From the NCBI RefSeq assembly GCF_000955975.1, contig NZ_JYJF01000047.1, positions 1-48,925 of the forward strand: 48,925 bases of DNA. The letters are read 5' to 3'. A program made the translations under genes and the position numbers. The stretch comes from Saccharothrix sp. ST-888 (GTDB taxonomy: Bacteria; Actinomycetota; Actinomycetes; Streptomycetales; Streptomycetaceae). Numbering within the stretch: the first letter of the stretch is position 1; the number at the start of each line of letters is the position of its first letter. Below are positions 1-8,041 of the stretch, in pieces. The notes beneath the pieces are model-generated. The model saw only the letters and a list, made by a program, of their open reading frames with translations, was not told the origin of the DNA and made no database searches.

Positions 1-1
1 G

Positions 2-1837
2 TACGACGCGGACGGCAACCAGCTGATCCGCCGAGACCCGGGCAAGACCACGCTGAACATCGGCGCGGACGAGCTCACCCTGGACACCGCATCCGGATCA
101 ATGTCCGACGTGCGGTACTACAGCGCACCGGGCGGCCTCACCATCACCCGCGTCACCGCGGCGACCGGTGGCGGCCAGCTGGTCTACCAGGTCGCCGACC
201 CGCACGGCACCAACAGCGCCCAGATCACCACCGACGCGAGCCAGACCGTCACCCGCCGCCCCACCGACCCGTTCGGCAACCCCCGCGGCCCCCAGCCCGA
301 CCCCAGCACCTGGGCCGGAGACATGGGCTTCGTCGGCGGCACCAAGGACGACGCAACCGGCCTCACCAACCTCGGCGCCCGCGAATACCAACCCACCACC
401 GGACGCTTCCTCAACCCCGACCCACTCCTCGACGCGGCCAGCCCGCAACAGTGGAACGGCTACGCCTACAGCAACAACGACCCCGTCAACCTCTCCGACC
501 CCTCGGGCCAGCACTTCGAGGAGTGCAGCAACGGGATGTACCGGTGTGAGGGAGGGATCACCCCGGTCGAGAAGGGACGCGACTACGACAATATCGTTGC
601 CGAGAATAAAACCGCAGAAAAAGTCGAAAGCTACTCTTCGTATGTCTATCGGACAACCGGAAAGACTCCTTCCGAGCATTATGCAAGCAAGTGCAGTAAT
701 AGTCGATGCGTCCCCAGTCGCAATGGTGAAGGCAATAACAGGGACTTTCTTGCCGGTTTTGGTGCATCGCTGGTAGGAGTAGTTGACGCTTACGAGAAGT
801 TGCTGCATTGGGGTGACTCATATCACCCCAAGTCGTATCCATTGCAGTCTTACACGGAATGGGCCCGGAGTAAGGGCGTTGACCCGGAAAGTGCAAACTT
901 TGAGTCGGGAGGCTTCCTCCTTGCGGCGACAGGTGAAGCCTACGCGGCCCGACCTAATTCTCCCGAAGGGATGGGGCCGTGCAATAGCTTTCCAGGTGGC
1001 ACTCTGGTTCTACTTGGCGATGGTCAGACTAAGGCTATAGACAAGGTCGAAAGCGGAGATCGCGTCCTTGCGACTGATCCCGTTAGCGGTGGAACGATTT
1101 CAAAGTCGGTAATTGCCACCATCACGACTCCTGGCGACCAGGACTTCACGGACCTGACCGTAAAGACTGCAGATGGCGGGGCAGGGTCGTCGGAGGCTCG
1201 CGCGGAAAAACTCACCGCAACCTGGCATCATCCGTTCTGGGACGAGACCACGGCCCGCTGGACCGACGCCGCCGAACTGAACGTCGGCGATCGGCTCCAC
1301 GCGCCTGATGGCACAGTGATCACTGTGCTCACGGTACGCAACTACCACAAGCGCGACGTAACCTACAATCTGACGGTCAACGACCTTCACACGTACTATG
1401 TACTCGCCGGGACCACGCCGGTCCTGGTTCACAATTGCGGGGTCACGCGAGGTGGCGACGAAAGCACATACTCCATCTCGCACGATGCGAGTGGAAGTGG
1501 TGTGATTGCAGACCTTGACAGCGATGGCATCCTGACAATGATGATGCACAATAATCCTGACAAGGGATCGCCGTTGCGCGGCAAGGCAATGTTCGATGAA
1601 GTCATGGGTCACTTCGGAGACCGGGTTCAGGGGGTTCAGGGGATCTGGGTCTATGGAGATAATCTTGGTGGTTTCAATGATGCTGTGCGTGGTGGTTCGA
1701 GCCTAGTAGCTGCAGCCAAGGGAACTTGGACTGGCAGGCAAGCGGCCCGGTACGGATTCACTCGCGCGAGGATCGATGAAGCAGTGCCCAGGCTCGATGG
1801 GGACTTCCAGCATGTCCTTGCCACATTCCGAAGGTGA
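2..1837 (+). CDS. RHS-repeat polymorphic toxin with HINT domain (5' end outside window)
   Basis: The frame is open from the first bases, so this is the C-terminal part of a longer RHS/YD-repeat protein. The typical RHS-core signature (GLTNLGAREYQP, GRFLNPDP, then NDPVNLSDPSG) ends near nt 515. A variable, noticeably AT-richer stretch follows to about nt 975. A HINT (intein-like, pretoxin) domain then runs from the Cys codon at nt 980 to the terminal VLVHNC motif at nt 1421-1438; in this family it is thought to release the tip by self-cleavage. The last ~130 residues (nt 1439-1834) form a compact C-terminal domain with LRGKAMFDEVMGHFG and KGTWTGRQAARYGF segments, which I cannot assign to a known toxin family. 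The architecture (core, HINT, tip, small downstream gene) is that of contact-dependent or secreted polymorphic toxins. The class is confident; the tip's activity is unknown. Confidence 0.85.
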   Translation, partial: YDADGNQLIRRDPGKTTLNIGADELTLDTASGSMSDVRYYSAPGGLTITRVTAATGGGQLVYQVADPHGTNSAQITTDASQTVTRRPTDPFGNPRGPQPDPSTWAGDMGFVGGTKDDATGLTNLGAREYQPTTGRFLNPDPLLDAASPQQWNGYAYSNNDPVNLSDPSGQHFEECSNGMYRCEGGITPVEKGRDYDNIVAENKTAEKVESYSSYVYRTTGKTPSEHYASKCSNSRCVPSRNGEGNNRDFLAGFGASLVGVVDAYEKLLHWGDSYHPKSYPLQSYTEWARSKGVDPESANFESGGFLLAATGEAYAARPNSPEGMGPCNSFPGGTLVLLGDGQTKAIDKVESGDRVLATDPVSGGTISKSVIATITTPGDQDFTDLTVKTADGGAGSSEARAEKLTATWHHPFWDETTARWTDAAELNVGDRLHAPDGTVITVLTVRNYHKRDVTYNLTVNDLHTYYVLAGTTPVLVHNCGVTRGGDESTYSISHDASGSGVIADLDSDGILTMMMHNNPDKGSPLRGKAMFDEVMGHFGDRVQGVQGIWVYGDNLGGFNDAVRGGSSLVAAAKGTWTGRQAARYGFTRARIDEAVPRLDGDFQHVLATFRR

Positions 1838-1845
1838 GGGAACTG

Positions 1846-2094
1846 ATGAATGAGGAATTGGAGCGGTTGGCTCGCCTAGCTGTCGAGTATCGCGACATTG
1901 GCTGCAGTGTCGTAGAGGTTGCCGATCTCATGGTTGAGAAGCATCCGGGTCTTAGAGAGGTTCCCTTTAATCTGGCCCAGATTCTCCGATCGGCCTTCCG
2001 CCTGTCAGTCCATGACTTGCAGTACATCAACGCCTGGCTGCAGGGTGATATTTCGCGAGAAACTCTGGAGGAGCGCCTTCAGGTAATTGGCTAA
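1846..2094 (+). CDS. small protein, candidate immunity partner of the RHS toxin
   Basis: An 82-residue acidic, probably all-helical protein sits directly behind the toxin gene. A GTG at 1834 would overlap the toxin stop (GTGA), but the ATG at 1846 has a GAGGGA sequence four bases ahead and is preferred. It contains many Leu/Val/Glu residues, ends in GDISRETLEERLQ, and has no signal peptide. The family is not recognised. Its position immediately after the toxin tip and before a terminator is what a cognate immunity gene would show, and its base composition resembles the AT-richer tip more than the RHS core. The role is inferred from context only. Confidence 0.6.
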   Translation: MNEELERLARLAVEYRDIGCSVVEVADLMVEKHPGLREVPFNLAQILRSAFRLSVHDLQYINAWLQGDISRETLEERLQVIG

Positions 2095-2135
2095 ATTGGC
2101 TGGTATTTTCCAAATACCCGACAGATGCCTGAAGG

Positions 2136-2164
2136 GCCCCGCCGAAGATAGTGTTCGGCGGGGC
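2136..2164. terminator. hairpin terminator after the toxin/immunity pair
   Basis: A perfect 10-bp stem (2136-2145 with 2155-2164, GCCCCGCCGA/TCGGCGGGGC) with a 9-nt loop is followed by CTTCTTGG. It lies 42 nt after the immunity stop codon and separates that pair from the transposase remnants. Confidence 0.75.
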
Positions 2165-2274
2165 TTCTTGGCGTCTTGATGCGATGAAGGGGCGGGGCCT
2201 CCGCTCCTAGTGGGCTCCCCGGGTGCCGGGTCGACACTGGGGTTGTCCACGCCAGCACGACGAGGGAGGCCCCT

Positions 2275-2785
2275 GTGCGTGCAGACTACGCCGGGCGGCA
2301 GTACGTCGGCATCGACCTGCACCGCCGCCGTTCGGTCATCGTGAGGCAGACCGATAAGGGTGAAATCCTGGAGAGTGTGCGGATCGACAACGATCCGGTC
2401 GCCCTGTCCCTGGAGATCGCGAAGGCCGGGCCCGACCCGGAGGTGGTGCTGGAGGCCACCTACGGCTGGTACTGGGCCGCCGACACGCTCCAGGCGGCCG
2501 GCGCCAATGTCCACCTGGCGCACCCGCTGGGCATCAAGGGATTCACCTGCCGGCGGGTTAAGAACGATGTCCGGGACGCCGGGGATCTGGCCGACCTGCT
2601 GCGGATGGGCCGCCTGCCGGAGGCGTATCTCGCTCCGCCCGCAGTGCGTGAGCTGCGGGAACTTGTCCGCCACCGCGGCAAGTGCGTGGCTCTGCGCTCC
2701 GGACTCAAGGCCCAGGTGCACGCCATTCTGGCCAAACAGGGCCTGCACCTGCCGGTCAGCGATATCTTCGGCGTCCGGGGCCGCC
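2275..2785 (+). pseudogene. IS110-family transposase, 5' fragment
   Basis: The N-terminal ~170 residues of an IS110-type DEDD recombinase are intact. GIDLH carries the first catalytic Asp, VVLEATYGW the Glu, and KNDVRDAGDLADLLR the following Asp residues, then KAQVHAIL and the VSDIFGVRG region. The homology then stops abruptly near nt 2780-2786, and the C-terminal transposase-20 half is absent, so it cannot be active. The GTG start at 2275 is preceded by GAGGGAGGCC. In the IS110 group the non-coding left end lies upstream of the gene and can encode a bridge RNA; about 105 nt between the preceding terminator and this start could be the remnant of that end. Confidence 0.8.
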
Positions 2786-3473
2786 GACACCTGGCTCGCC
2801 GCCCGCGACCCTGGCCGCCCGCCACCGGGCCAGGACAGGGCCGCCCCGCGCCGCCGCTCACTGGCCGTGGACGGCAAGACCGTGCGCGGTGCCCGCCGCG
2901 CAGACGGCACCCAGGTCCACCTGCTCGCCGCGATGACCGGAGCCGGCCTGGTCACCGCCCAGCGCGAGGTCGACTCCAAGACCAACGAGATCACCCTCTT
3001 CCGGCCGATGCTCGCCCCACTCGACCTGGCCGACACCGTAGTCACCTTCGACGCCCTGCACTCGCAGACCGCCCATGCCCGCTTCCTGGTAGAGGACAAG
3101 AAGGCCCACTACATCGCCGTGATCAAGAGGAATCAGCCGCTGCTGCACCAGCAGCTGAAGCGGCTGCCCTGGCGGGACGTGCCGCTGCTCGACAAGACCC
3201 GAGCCACCGCACACGGCCGCGATGAGATCCGCCGGGTCAAGACCGCCACCGTCACCTGTGGCCTCGACTTCCCCCACGCCGCCCAGGCCGTGCAGATCGT
3301 GCGCCCTCGTCGGATCGTCACCACCGGCAAGGTCACCCTGGAACGTGTCTACGCAGTCACCGACCTGACGGCGGAGCAGGCCGACGCCCCCGAGATCGCG
3401 CACCACGTCCGCGAACACTGGGGCATCGGGAACAGGATCCACCACGTCCGCGACACCGCCTTCGCCGAGGACG

Positions 3474-3506
3474 CTCCCCCAGCCTTCGGCCGGGAGGTAC
3501 CCCCAC
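3474..3506. repeat. 33-bp hairpin-forming interspersed repeat inside the ISAs1 remnant
   Basis: The segment begins CTCCCCCAGCC and ends GGGAGGTACCCCCAC, with an inner GCC-TTC-GGC hairpin and outer CTCCC/GGGAG pairing. It interrupts the normal DTAFAEDA-to-VRTG junction of ISAs1 transposases and shifts the frame. From memory, very similar segments recur widely in streptomycete genomes. No second copy was seen in this window. Confidence 0.6.
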
Positions 3507-3638
3507 CCGCGTGCGGACCGGGACCGCACCACGGGCCATGGCCGCACTGCGCAACCTCGCCATAGGCGCCCTCCGCCTCACCGGCTGCGACAACATCACC
3601 GCCGGCCTGCGCAAGCACGGCCGAGACGCCTCCAGGCC

Positions 3639-3686
3639 GCTGACCACCCTCGGCATCACGTGGCTGACCACCCTCGGCATCACGTG
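3639..3686 (+). repeat. 24-bp perfect tandem duplication at the ISAs1 3' end
   Basis: Two identical 24-bp units (3639-3662 and 3663-3686), each ending GGCATCACGTG, duplicate eight codons (LTTLGITW/LTTLGIT) just before the stop. This is consistent with slippage in an unselected pseudogene. Confidence 0.85.
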
Positions 3687-3799
3687 ATCAAACCTGACAG
3701 GGCCTCTGACGACGCCGCCCTGGGGCGGATGCGACCGCTGTGGAGAGTGCACGTGATCGACGCGGGCGCGGCCGCGGGGCCGGGGGCGGTGGAGTCGGC

Positions 3800-4909
3800 T
3801 CAGGAGGTCGTCGCGGGAACGAGGTGGTCGAGTCCCTGCGCACTGCCCGTCGCGGCCTCGATCGAGCGCGGCAGCATGATGCTCTCGTAGGCGCGGACTG
3901 CGCCGTCGACGCTGGATTCGGTGACGAGGGCGTGGGCGAGGTCGGAGCCGTCGAGCATGGCGAGATTGGCGCCCAGCCCGACCGGGGGCATCAGGTGCGC
4001 GGCATCGCCGAGCAGCGTGACGCCGGGAACGTGCTCCCAGGTGTGCGGGGCGGGCAGGACGAACAGGGACCGGTTGATGAACCCGCTGTCGCTGTTGCTC
4101 AGGATGTAGCGCAGGCTCTCGTCCCAGCCGTCGAACATCCTCAGCAGGTGCGTCCGCACGGCCCGCTGGTCGCCGAGGTCGATACCGGCAGCCACGTGCC
4201 AGTCCTCCGGCGCGCGGAGCGCGATGTAGGCGCGGATGTGGCCGTTGCTGTTGCGCTGGGCTACCAGGGACCTGCCGGCGCCTTTCACCAGCATCGATCC
4301 GTTGCCGACCAGCCGCGCGAGGTCGGGATGGCGGGTGTCGCAGTGGTCGAATCCGGTCTCGACGAAGGTGACGCCGGTGTAGCGGGGTGCGGCGTGCGAC
4401 AGGGCCGGGCGGACGCGCGACCAGGCGCCGTCGGCGCCGACCACCAGGTCGAAGTCCTCGGCGGTGCCGTCACCGAAGAGCAGCCGGCAGGTGCCGTCCG
4501 CGAGCGGGGCGACTCCGGTGACGGCGCGGTCCCACCGCACCGTGCCCTCGGTGAGCGAGTCCAGGAGGAGACCGCGTAGCTGGCCTCGGTCGATCTCCGG
4601 CTTTCCGCCGTCGGCGGACGGCCCCTGCTGCGCCAGGAGGGCGGCGGTTGCGAAGTCGAGCACGCGCCACTCGTCCCCTTCGGGGCGGGCGAGGGCTTGG
4701 AATCGGTCGAGGAGCCCCGCCGCCCGCAAGGCGGCCTGACCGGTGTCGGCATGCAGGTCGAGGGTGCCGCCCTGCGGGCGGGCGTCGGCGGAGGCCTCGC
4801 GCTCGAAGACGGTGACGGAGCGGCCGTGTTGCTGCAGGACTCGGGCGCAGGTCAGGCCACCGAGGCCGGCACCGACAATCGCGATGCGGGGATCACGAGC
4901 AGAGTTCAT
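3800..4909 (-). CDS. FAD-dependent monooxygenase, TetX-like
   Basis: This 369-residue flavoprotein monooxygenase belongs to the PHBH/TetX class. The N-terminal dinucleotide-binding motif is IAIVGAGLGGLTCARVLQ, followed by FEREAS and the RPQGGTLDLHADTGQ segment typical of TetX-like enzymes. A DG motif (LVVGADGAWS) lies near the middle, and LLGDAAHLMPPVGLGANLA near the C-terminus is the FAD ribityl-binding GD motif. Length is normal for the family. The ATG at 4909 was chosen because residues before it do not resemble the family. It is divergent from a TetR gene with an operator between them, suggesting substrate- or drug-induced expression. TetX enzymes hydroxylate tetracyclines, but the substrate here is unknown. 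Confidence 0.85.
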   Translation of the reverse strand: MNSARDPRIAIVGAGLGGLTCARVLQQHGRSVTVFEREASADARPQGGTLDLHADTGQAALRAAGLLDRFQALARPEGDEWRVLDFATAALLAQQGPSADGGKPEIDRGQLRGLLLDSLTEGTVRWDRAVTGVAPLADGTCRLLFGDGTAEDFDLVVGADGAWSRVRPALSHAAPRYTGVTFVETGFDHCDTRHPDLARLVGNGSMLVKGAGRSLVAQRNSNGHIRAYIALRAPEDWHVAAGIDLGDQRAVRTHLLRMFDGWDESLRYILSNSDSGFINRSLFVLPAPHTWEHVPGVTLLGDAAHLMPPVGLGANLAMLDGSDLAHALVTESSVDGAVRAYESIMLPRSIEAATGSAQGLDHLVPATTS

Positions 4910-4983
4910 GGGAGTGTCCCTCGGGAGGTGGGTGAGCTGCCGGAAGGACCCGGCATCACCAAGAAAGCACACTCGCGAAATAA

Positions 4984-5015
4984 GTGCAACGACTCAACCT
5001 TTGCAGTCGCTGCAC
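4984..5015. promoter_or_regulatory. palindromic operator between monooxygenase and TetR genes
   Basis: GTGCAACGACT (4984-4994) and AGTCGCTGCAC (5005-5015) are inverted repeats matching at 10 of 11 positions around a 10-nt spacer. The site lies in the 125-nt divergent intergenic region, ending 19 nt before the TetR start. That is the usual placement of a TetR operator controlling both genes. Confidence 0.7.
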
Positions 5016-5034
5016 GCTGGGATATGGTGGACGA

Positions 5035-5628
5035 GTGACTGAACCGACCGGGCGCCGCGAGCGCAAGAAGGCCCAGACCCGCCAGTCCCTGGCCGACGCC
5101 GCACTCGAACTCTTCCTCGACCGCGGCTACGACCAGGTCGGTGTCAAGGACATCGCCGACGCCGCCGACGTCTCGGTGACCACCCTGTTCAAGCACTTCT
5201 CCGGCAAGGAAGCCCTGGTCTTCGACCAGGACGACGACTTGGAAGCAGCGCTCGTCGCCGCCGTGCGCGACCGCACCCCCGGCCAGTCGATCCCGCAGGC
5301 GCTGCGCGAGCACGTCCTGCTGAAACAGACCCAGTTCGCCGTCCATGCCACGGACCCGCGGTTCGCCGATTTCATGCGCATGGTGCAGGAGACCCCAGCG
5401 CTGCGCGACTACGCCCACCGCATGTGGACGCGCCACGAAGCGGCCCTGGCACGGGCCATCGCCGAGGCTGTCGGCGCCCCCGAGGACGACATCAGCTGCG
5501 CCGCCCTGGCTCGTTTCGCCCTTGAGGTCCGCGGCCTCATCCTGCGGCACGCCGAGCCGCACCGCGCCGCCGACGAGGCCTTCGCATTGCTCGAACACGG
5601 CTGGGCGGCCTCCCACCCGGGCAGCTGA
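5035..5628 (+). CDS. TetR-family transcriptional regulator
   Basis: This 197-residue repressor has an N-terminal TetR HTH: RKKAQTRQSLADAALELFLDRG, then VKDIADAADVSVTTLFKHFSGKEAL. A helical ligand-binding domain follows. The GTG at 5035, with GGTGG upstream, gives a start just ahead of the HTH. It is divergent from the TetX-like monooxygenase, and the near-perfect palindrome between them is its likely operator. Repression of the monooxygenase and of itself is inferred from that layout. The ligand is unknown. Confidence 0.88.
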   Translation: MTEPTGRRERKKAQTRQSLADAALELFLDRGYDQVGVKDIADAADVSVTTLFKHFSGKEALVFDQDDDLEAALVAAVRDRTPGQSIPQALREHVLLKQTQFAVHATDPRFADFMRMVQETPALRDYAHRMWTRHEAALARAIAEAVGAPEDDISCAALARFALEVRGLILRHAEPHRAADEAFALLEHGWAASHPGS

Positions 5629-5814
5629 CCCGGAATCAGGCGGGCGACCTGGCCGCAGAGGCCTGTTGACCGGCACAGGAGGGAGCTCCAGAGCTGTGGC
5701 CGCTGACGGTGGCGAACCTCCCACGGGCCGGCCCCCTCACAAGCGGGCGAGGCGAGCGTCCCCACCGGCCGGAGGGGAGAGAAGGATCGGTACGTAGCCG
5801 TGTACTTGCCTGAG

Positions 5815-5822
5815 CACATTCG
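5815..5822. repeat. 8-bp target site duplication, left copy
   Basis: CACATTCG directly precedes the left inverted repeat of the ISL3-type element and recurs at 7561-7568 after the right end. An 8-bp duplication is typical of ISL3-family insertion. Confidence 0.85.
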
Positions 5823-7560
5823 GCTCTGGCAAGATTTTCGTAGCCGGAGATCATCCCGGGACGGCGGTCGACTGGTTTGCCAGTGGGCAACCTCTGACTG
5901 TGTTCTGTTGAACTAGCCACACTGTTACCGCAGTTGGCCAATGTGCTGGTTGTCTCGGTCGATGTTTCCGATGCTGTCGTGGCAGTCCGCGCCCGCACAC
6001 GGTCCGGTGTTCCAGCGGCGTGTACGGGATGCGGCCAGCTGACCGAGTGGTGCCACAGCCGTTATGTGCGGCATCTCGCCGATGTCGCGCTCGGCGGCCG
6101 GCCTCTCCGAATCGACTTATCCGTACGCCGCTTGTACTGCGAGAACTCGGCCTGCCCGAAGGTGACCTTTGCCGAGCAGGTGCCGGGGCTGACCGTGCGC
6201 TACCAGCGGCGCACCCCGCTGTTGCAGCACCTGGTCGAGGCCGTCGGCGTGGTGCTGGCCGGCCGGGGTGGCGCCCGGATGCTACGCGTCCTCAACGTCG
6301 CGCTCTCGCGGTGCACCGTGCTCTCCCAGCTGATGCGGGCGCCACTGCCGCCGCTGGTCACACCCCGGGTACTGGGGGTGGATGACTTCGCGCTCTACGG
6401 TGACACCTACGGCACCCTCCTGGTCGACGCCACCACCCGTCTCCCGCTGACGCTCTGGGAGGGCAGGGACGCCGAACAGCTGAGCCGATGGCTCCGCAGG
6501 CATCCCGGTGTCGAGATCGCCTGCCGCGACGGCTCGCTCACCTACCGGCAGGGCATTGCCGACGGTGCCCCCGATGCTGTCCAGGTCAGCGACCGCTTCC
6601 ATTTGTGGCAGGGCCTGTCCCGGCGCGTTCAGGAAGTCGCTGCAGCCCACCGCGGTTGCCTGCCCGCCACGCTCCCCGTCCCCGATCCTGCCGGGCCGGA
6701 GCCCGCTGAGGCAGTGGGCGCCGATTCCGAGCCGGTGGACTCTCCGGCCGGTCGACACGCCCGGCGGCTGTTCGAAGCCGTGCACGCACTGACCGATGCC
6801 GGTCGTCCTTACAGCGCCGCAGCCCGTGAGCTCGGCCTGGACCGCCGCACGGTGCGTAAGTACGCCCGGGCCCGCACCTGGCACGAGGTCATGCGCCGCG
6901 CTCCCCGACGCCCATCCACCCTGGATCCCTACCTCGACTACCTGCAGCAACGCTGGGACGAGGGCGAACACAACGCGAAGATCCTTCATCAGGAACTCCT
7001 AGGCAAGGGCTACCTGGGGCACTACCAGCGCGTGAAGATGGCTCTCGCACCCCTCAGGCGTGGCCTGCCCCTGGACGAGCCCCGTGAACGGCCGCCTTCC
7101 CCACGCGAAGCCGCACGCTGGATCATCACCGCCCCCGGCCGGCACGGCCCGCAAACCGCTGAGCGTCTGCGCCGGCTGCTCGAACACTGCCCGGAACTCC
7201 GGCGCACCCACGACCTGGTCCGCGACTTCGCCGCCATGCTCGACACCCGCGATGCCACACCGCTGCCGGACTGGCTCGCACAACTCGCCAACAGCGGACT
7301 GGCGCCCCTCGCCGGACTCGCCACCGCCCTGCGCGAAGACCAACATGCGGTCGCCCAGGGAATCACCACCCTTTACAGCTCCGGAGTCAACGAGGGCCGG
7401 ATCACCGACGTGAAGCTCCAAAAGCGCATCATGGGAGGCCGTGCCGGCGTCTCACTTCTCCGCCACCGAGTCGTACTGATCGCCCACCTACGCCGCCGAT
7501 ACGCGGAGCGACCCACCGCCGTCCCGGGATGATCTCCGGCTACGAAAATCTTGCCAGAGC
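5823..7560 (+). mobile_element. complete ISL3-family insertion sequence
   Basis: The element is 1738 bp. Its perfect 46-bp terminal inverted repeats (5823-5868 and 7515-7560) begin GCTCTGGCAAGATTTTCGTA. It is flanked by the 8-bp duplication CACATTCG and contains one full-length transposase gene whose last codons lie inside the right repeat. Perfect ends, an intact gene and an intact duplication indicate a recent and possibly still active insertion. Removing the element and one duplication copy rejoins non-coding-looking DNA, so no interrupted gene is evident. Confidence 0.93.
5934..7532 (+). CDS. ISL3-family transposase
   Basis: The 532-residue protein has an N-terminal zinc-finger-like region (CTGCGQ near residue 31, CENSACPK near 69). 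An ISL3 DDE domain follows, with VLGVDDFALYGDTYGTLLVD, ACRDGSLTYRQGI and VSDRFHLWQGL. A second HTH (AARELGLDRRTVRKYARA) precedes the C-terminal VNEGRITDVKLQKRIMGGRAG signature. Length is normal for this IS family. The TTG at 5934 has no clear ribosome-binding site; the GTG at 5943 is an alternative. The gene appears intact. Confidence 0.92.
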   Translation: MANVLVVSVDVSDAVVAVRARTRSGVPAACTGCGQLTEWCHSRYVRHLADVALGGRPLRIDLSVRRLYCENSACPKVTFAEQVPGLTVRYQRRTPLLQHLVEAVGVVLAGRGGARMLRVLNVALSRCTVLSQLMRAPLPPLVTPRVLGVDDFALYGDTYGTLLVDATTRLPLTLWEGRDAEQLSRWLRRHPGVEIACRDGSLTYRQGIADGAPDAVQVSDRFHLWQGLSRRVQEVAAAHRGCLPATLPVPDPAGPEPAEAVGADSEPVDSPAGRHARRLFEAVHALTDAGRPYSAAARELGLDRRTVRKYARARTWHEVMRRAPRRPSTLDPYLDYLQQRWDEGEHNAKILHQELLGKGYLGHYQRVKMALAPLRRGLPLDEPRERPPSPREAARWIITAPGRHGPQTAERLRRLLEHCPELRRTHDLVRDFAAMLDTRDATPLPDWLAQLANSGLAPLAGLATALREDQHAVAQGITTLYSSGVNEGRITDVKLQKRIMGGRAGVSLLRHRVVLIAHLRRRYAERPTAVPG

Positions 7561-7568
7561 CACATTCG
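7561..7568. repeat. 8-bp target site duplication, right copy
   Basis: CACATTCG follows the right inverted repeat and matches 5815-5822 exactly. Confidence 0.85.
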
Positions 7569-7723
7569 GGTGTACGCCGACAGCGAGCGCCTTGTGGAGC
7601 ATGGTGTTCATGACTCGGCGCTGACGTGGGAGGGCGTCTTGGCGGCGACCGCCTCTGCGGTGGGAACCGAGCCGGCTTCGGTGTCTTCGATGACGGAGCC
7701 AGCCAGGGCCAGTGCCGGGGCGG

Positions 7724-8041
7724 TCACCGGTTCAGGGATGGGAGCGGGGCGGCCTCTGGGAGTTGAGCGGGATGGGTGAGCGTGTGGAACCGGGCCAGGA
7801 AGGCAGGGCCGACGCAGCCCCAGCCGAGCAGCAGCAGCGGATCGGCGGTGTTCAGGGCGAGGGTGAGCGCGCCGCACCGGTACAACAGGCGGGTGCTGGC
7901 CCGCAGTTCATGCGCGGGGACGCCGTGCAGGGCCAGGAACCGCAGCATGACCAGGAGCTGGACGGGCGGAGAAGTACGGAACGCGACCGTGGCCAGCCCC
8001 CGGGCGGGCCGCCAGTCGGGCCCGAGTAGGGTCACGGGCAT
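7724..8041 (-). CDS. hypothetical protein (doubtful)
   Basis: A 105-residue reading frame begins MPVTLLGPDW and has a Leu-rich centre (ADPLLLLGWGCVG). No family was recognised. Its start overlaps the start of the divergent SRPBCC gene by two bases and its ribosome-binding site is weak. It may be a remnant or a non-gene. The rest of 7569-8039 shows no convincing gene on either strand. Confidence 0.3.
   Translation of the reverse strand: MPVTLLGPDWRPARGLATVAFRTSPPVQLLVMLRFLALHGVPAHELRASTRLLYRCGALTLALNTADPLLLLGWGCVGPAFLARFHTLTHPAQLPEAAPLPSLNR

Larger units (their letters stand above)
2786..3687 (+). pseudogene. ISAs1-family transposase, 3' fragment, frameshifted
   Basis: From nt 2786, in a different frame from the IS110 fragment, the translation becomes that of an ISAs1-type DDE transposase: WLAARDPGRPPP, AVDGKTVRGARR, then FDALHSQTAHA and HYIAVIKRNQP, then HHVREHWGIGNRIHHVRD. 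The N-terminal third is missing. Near nt 3474 a short hairpin repeat is inserted and shifts the frame. The rest of the C-terminus (VRTGTAP, AALRNLAIGALRL) continues in another frame to a stop at 3685-3687. The gene is therefore broken three ways: 5' truncation, repeat insertion and frameshift. Confidence 0.85.

Noticed and set aside
5629..5822. Gene interrupted by the ISL3 insertion
   Set aside because: Joining the flanks across the duplication gives only short frames without family motifs or ribosome-binding sites.
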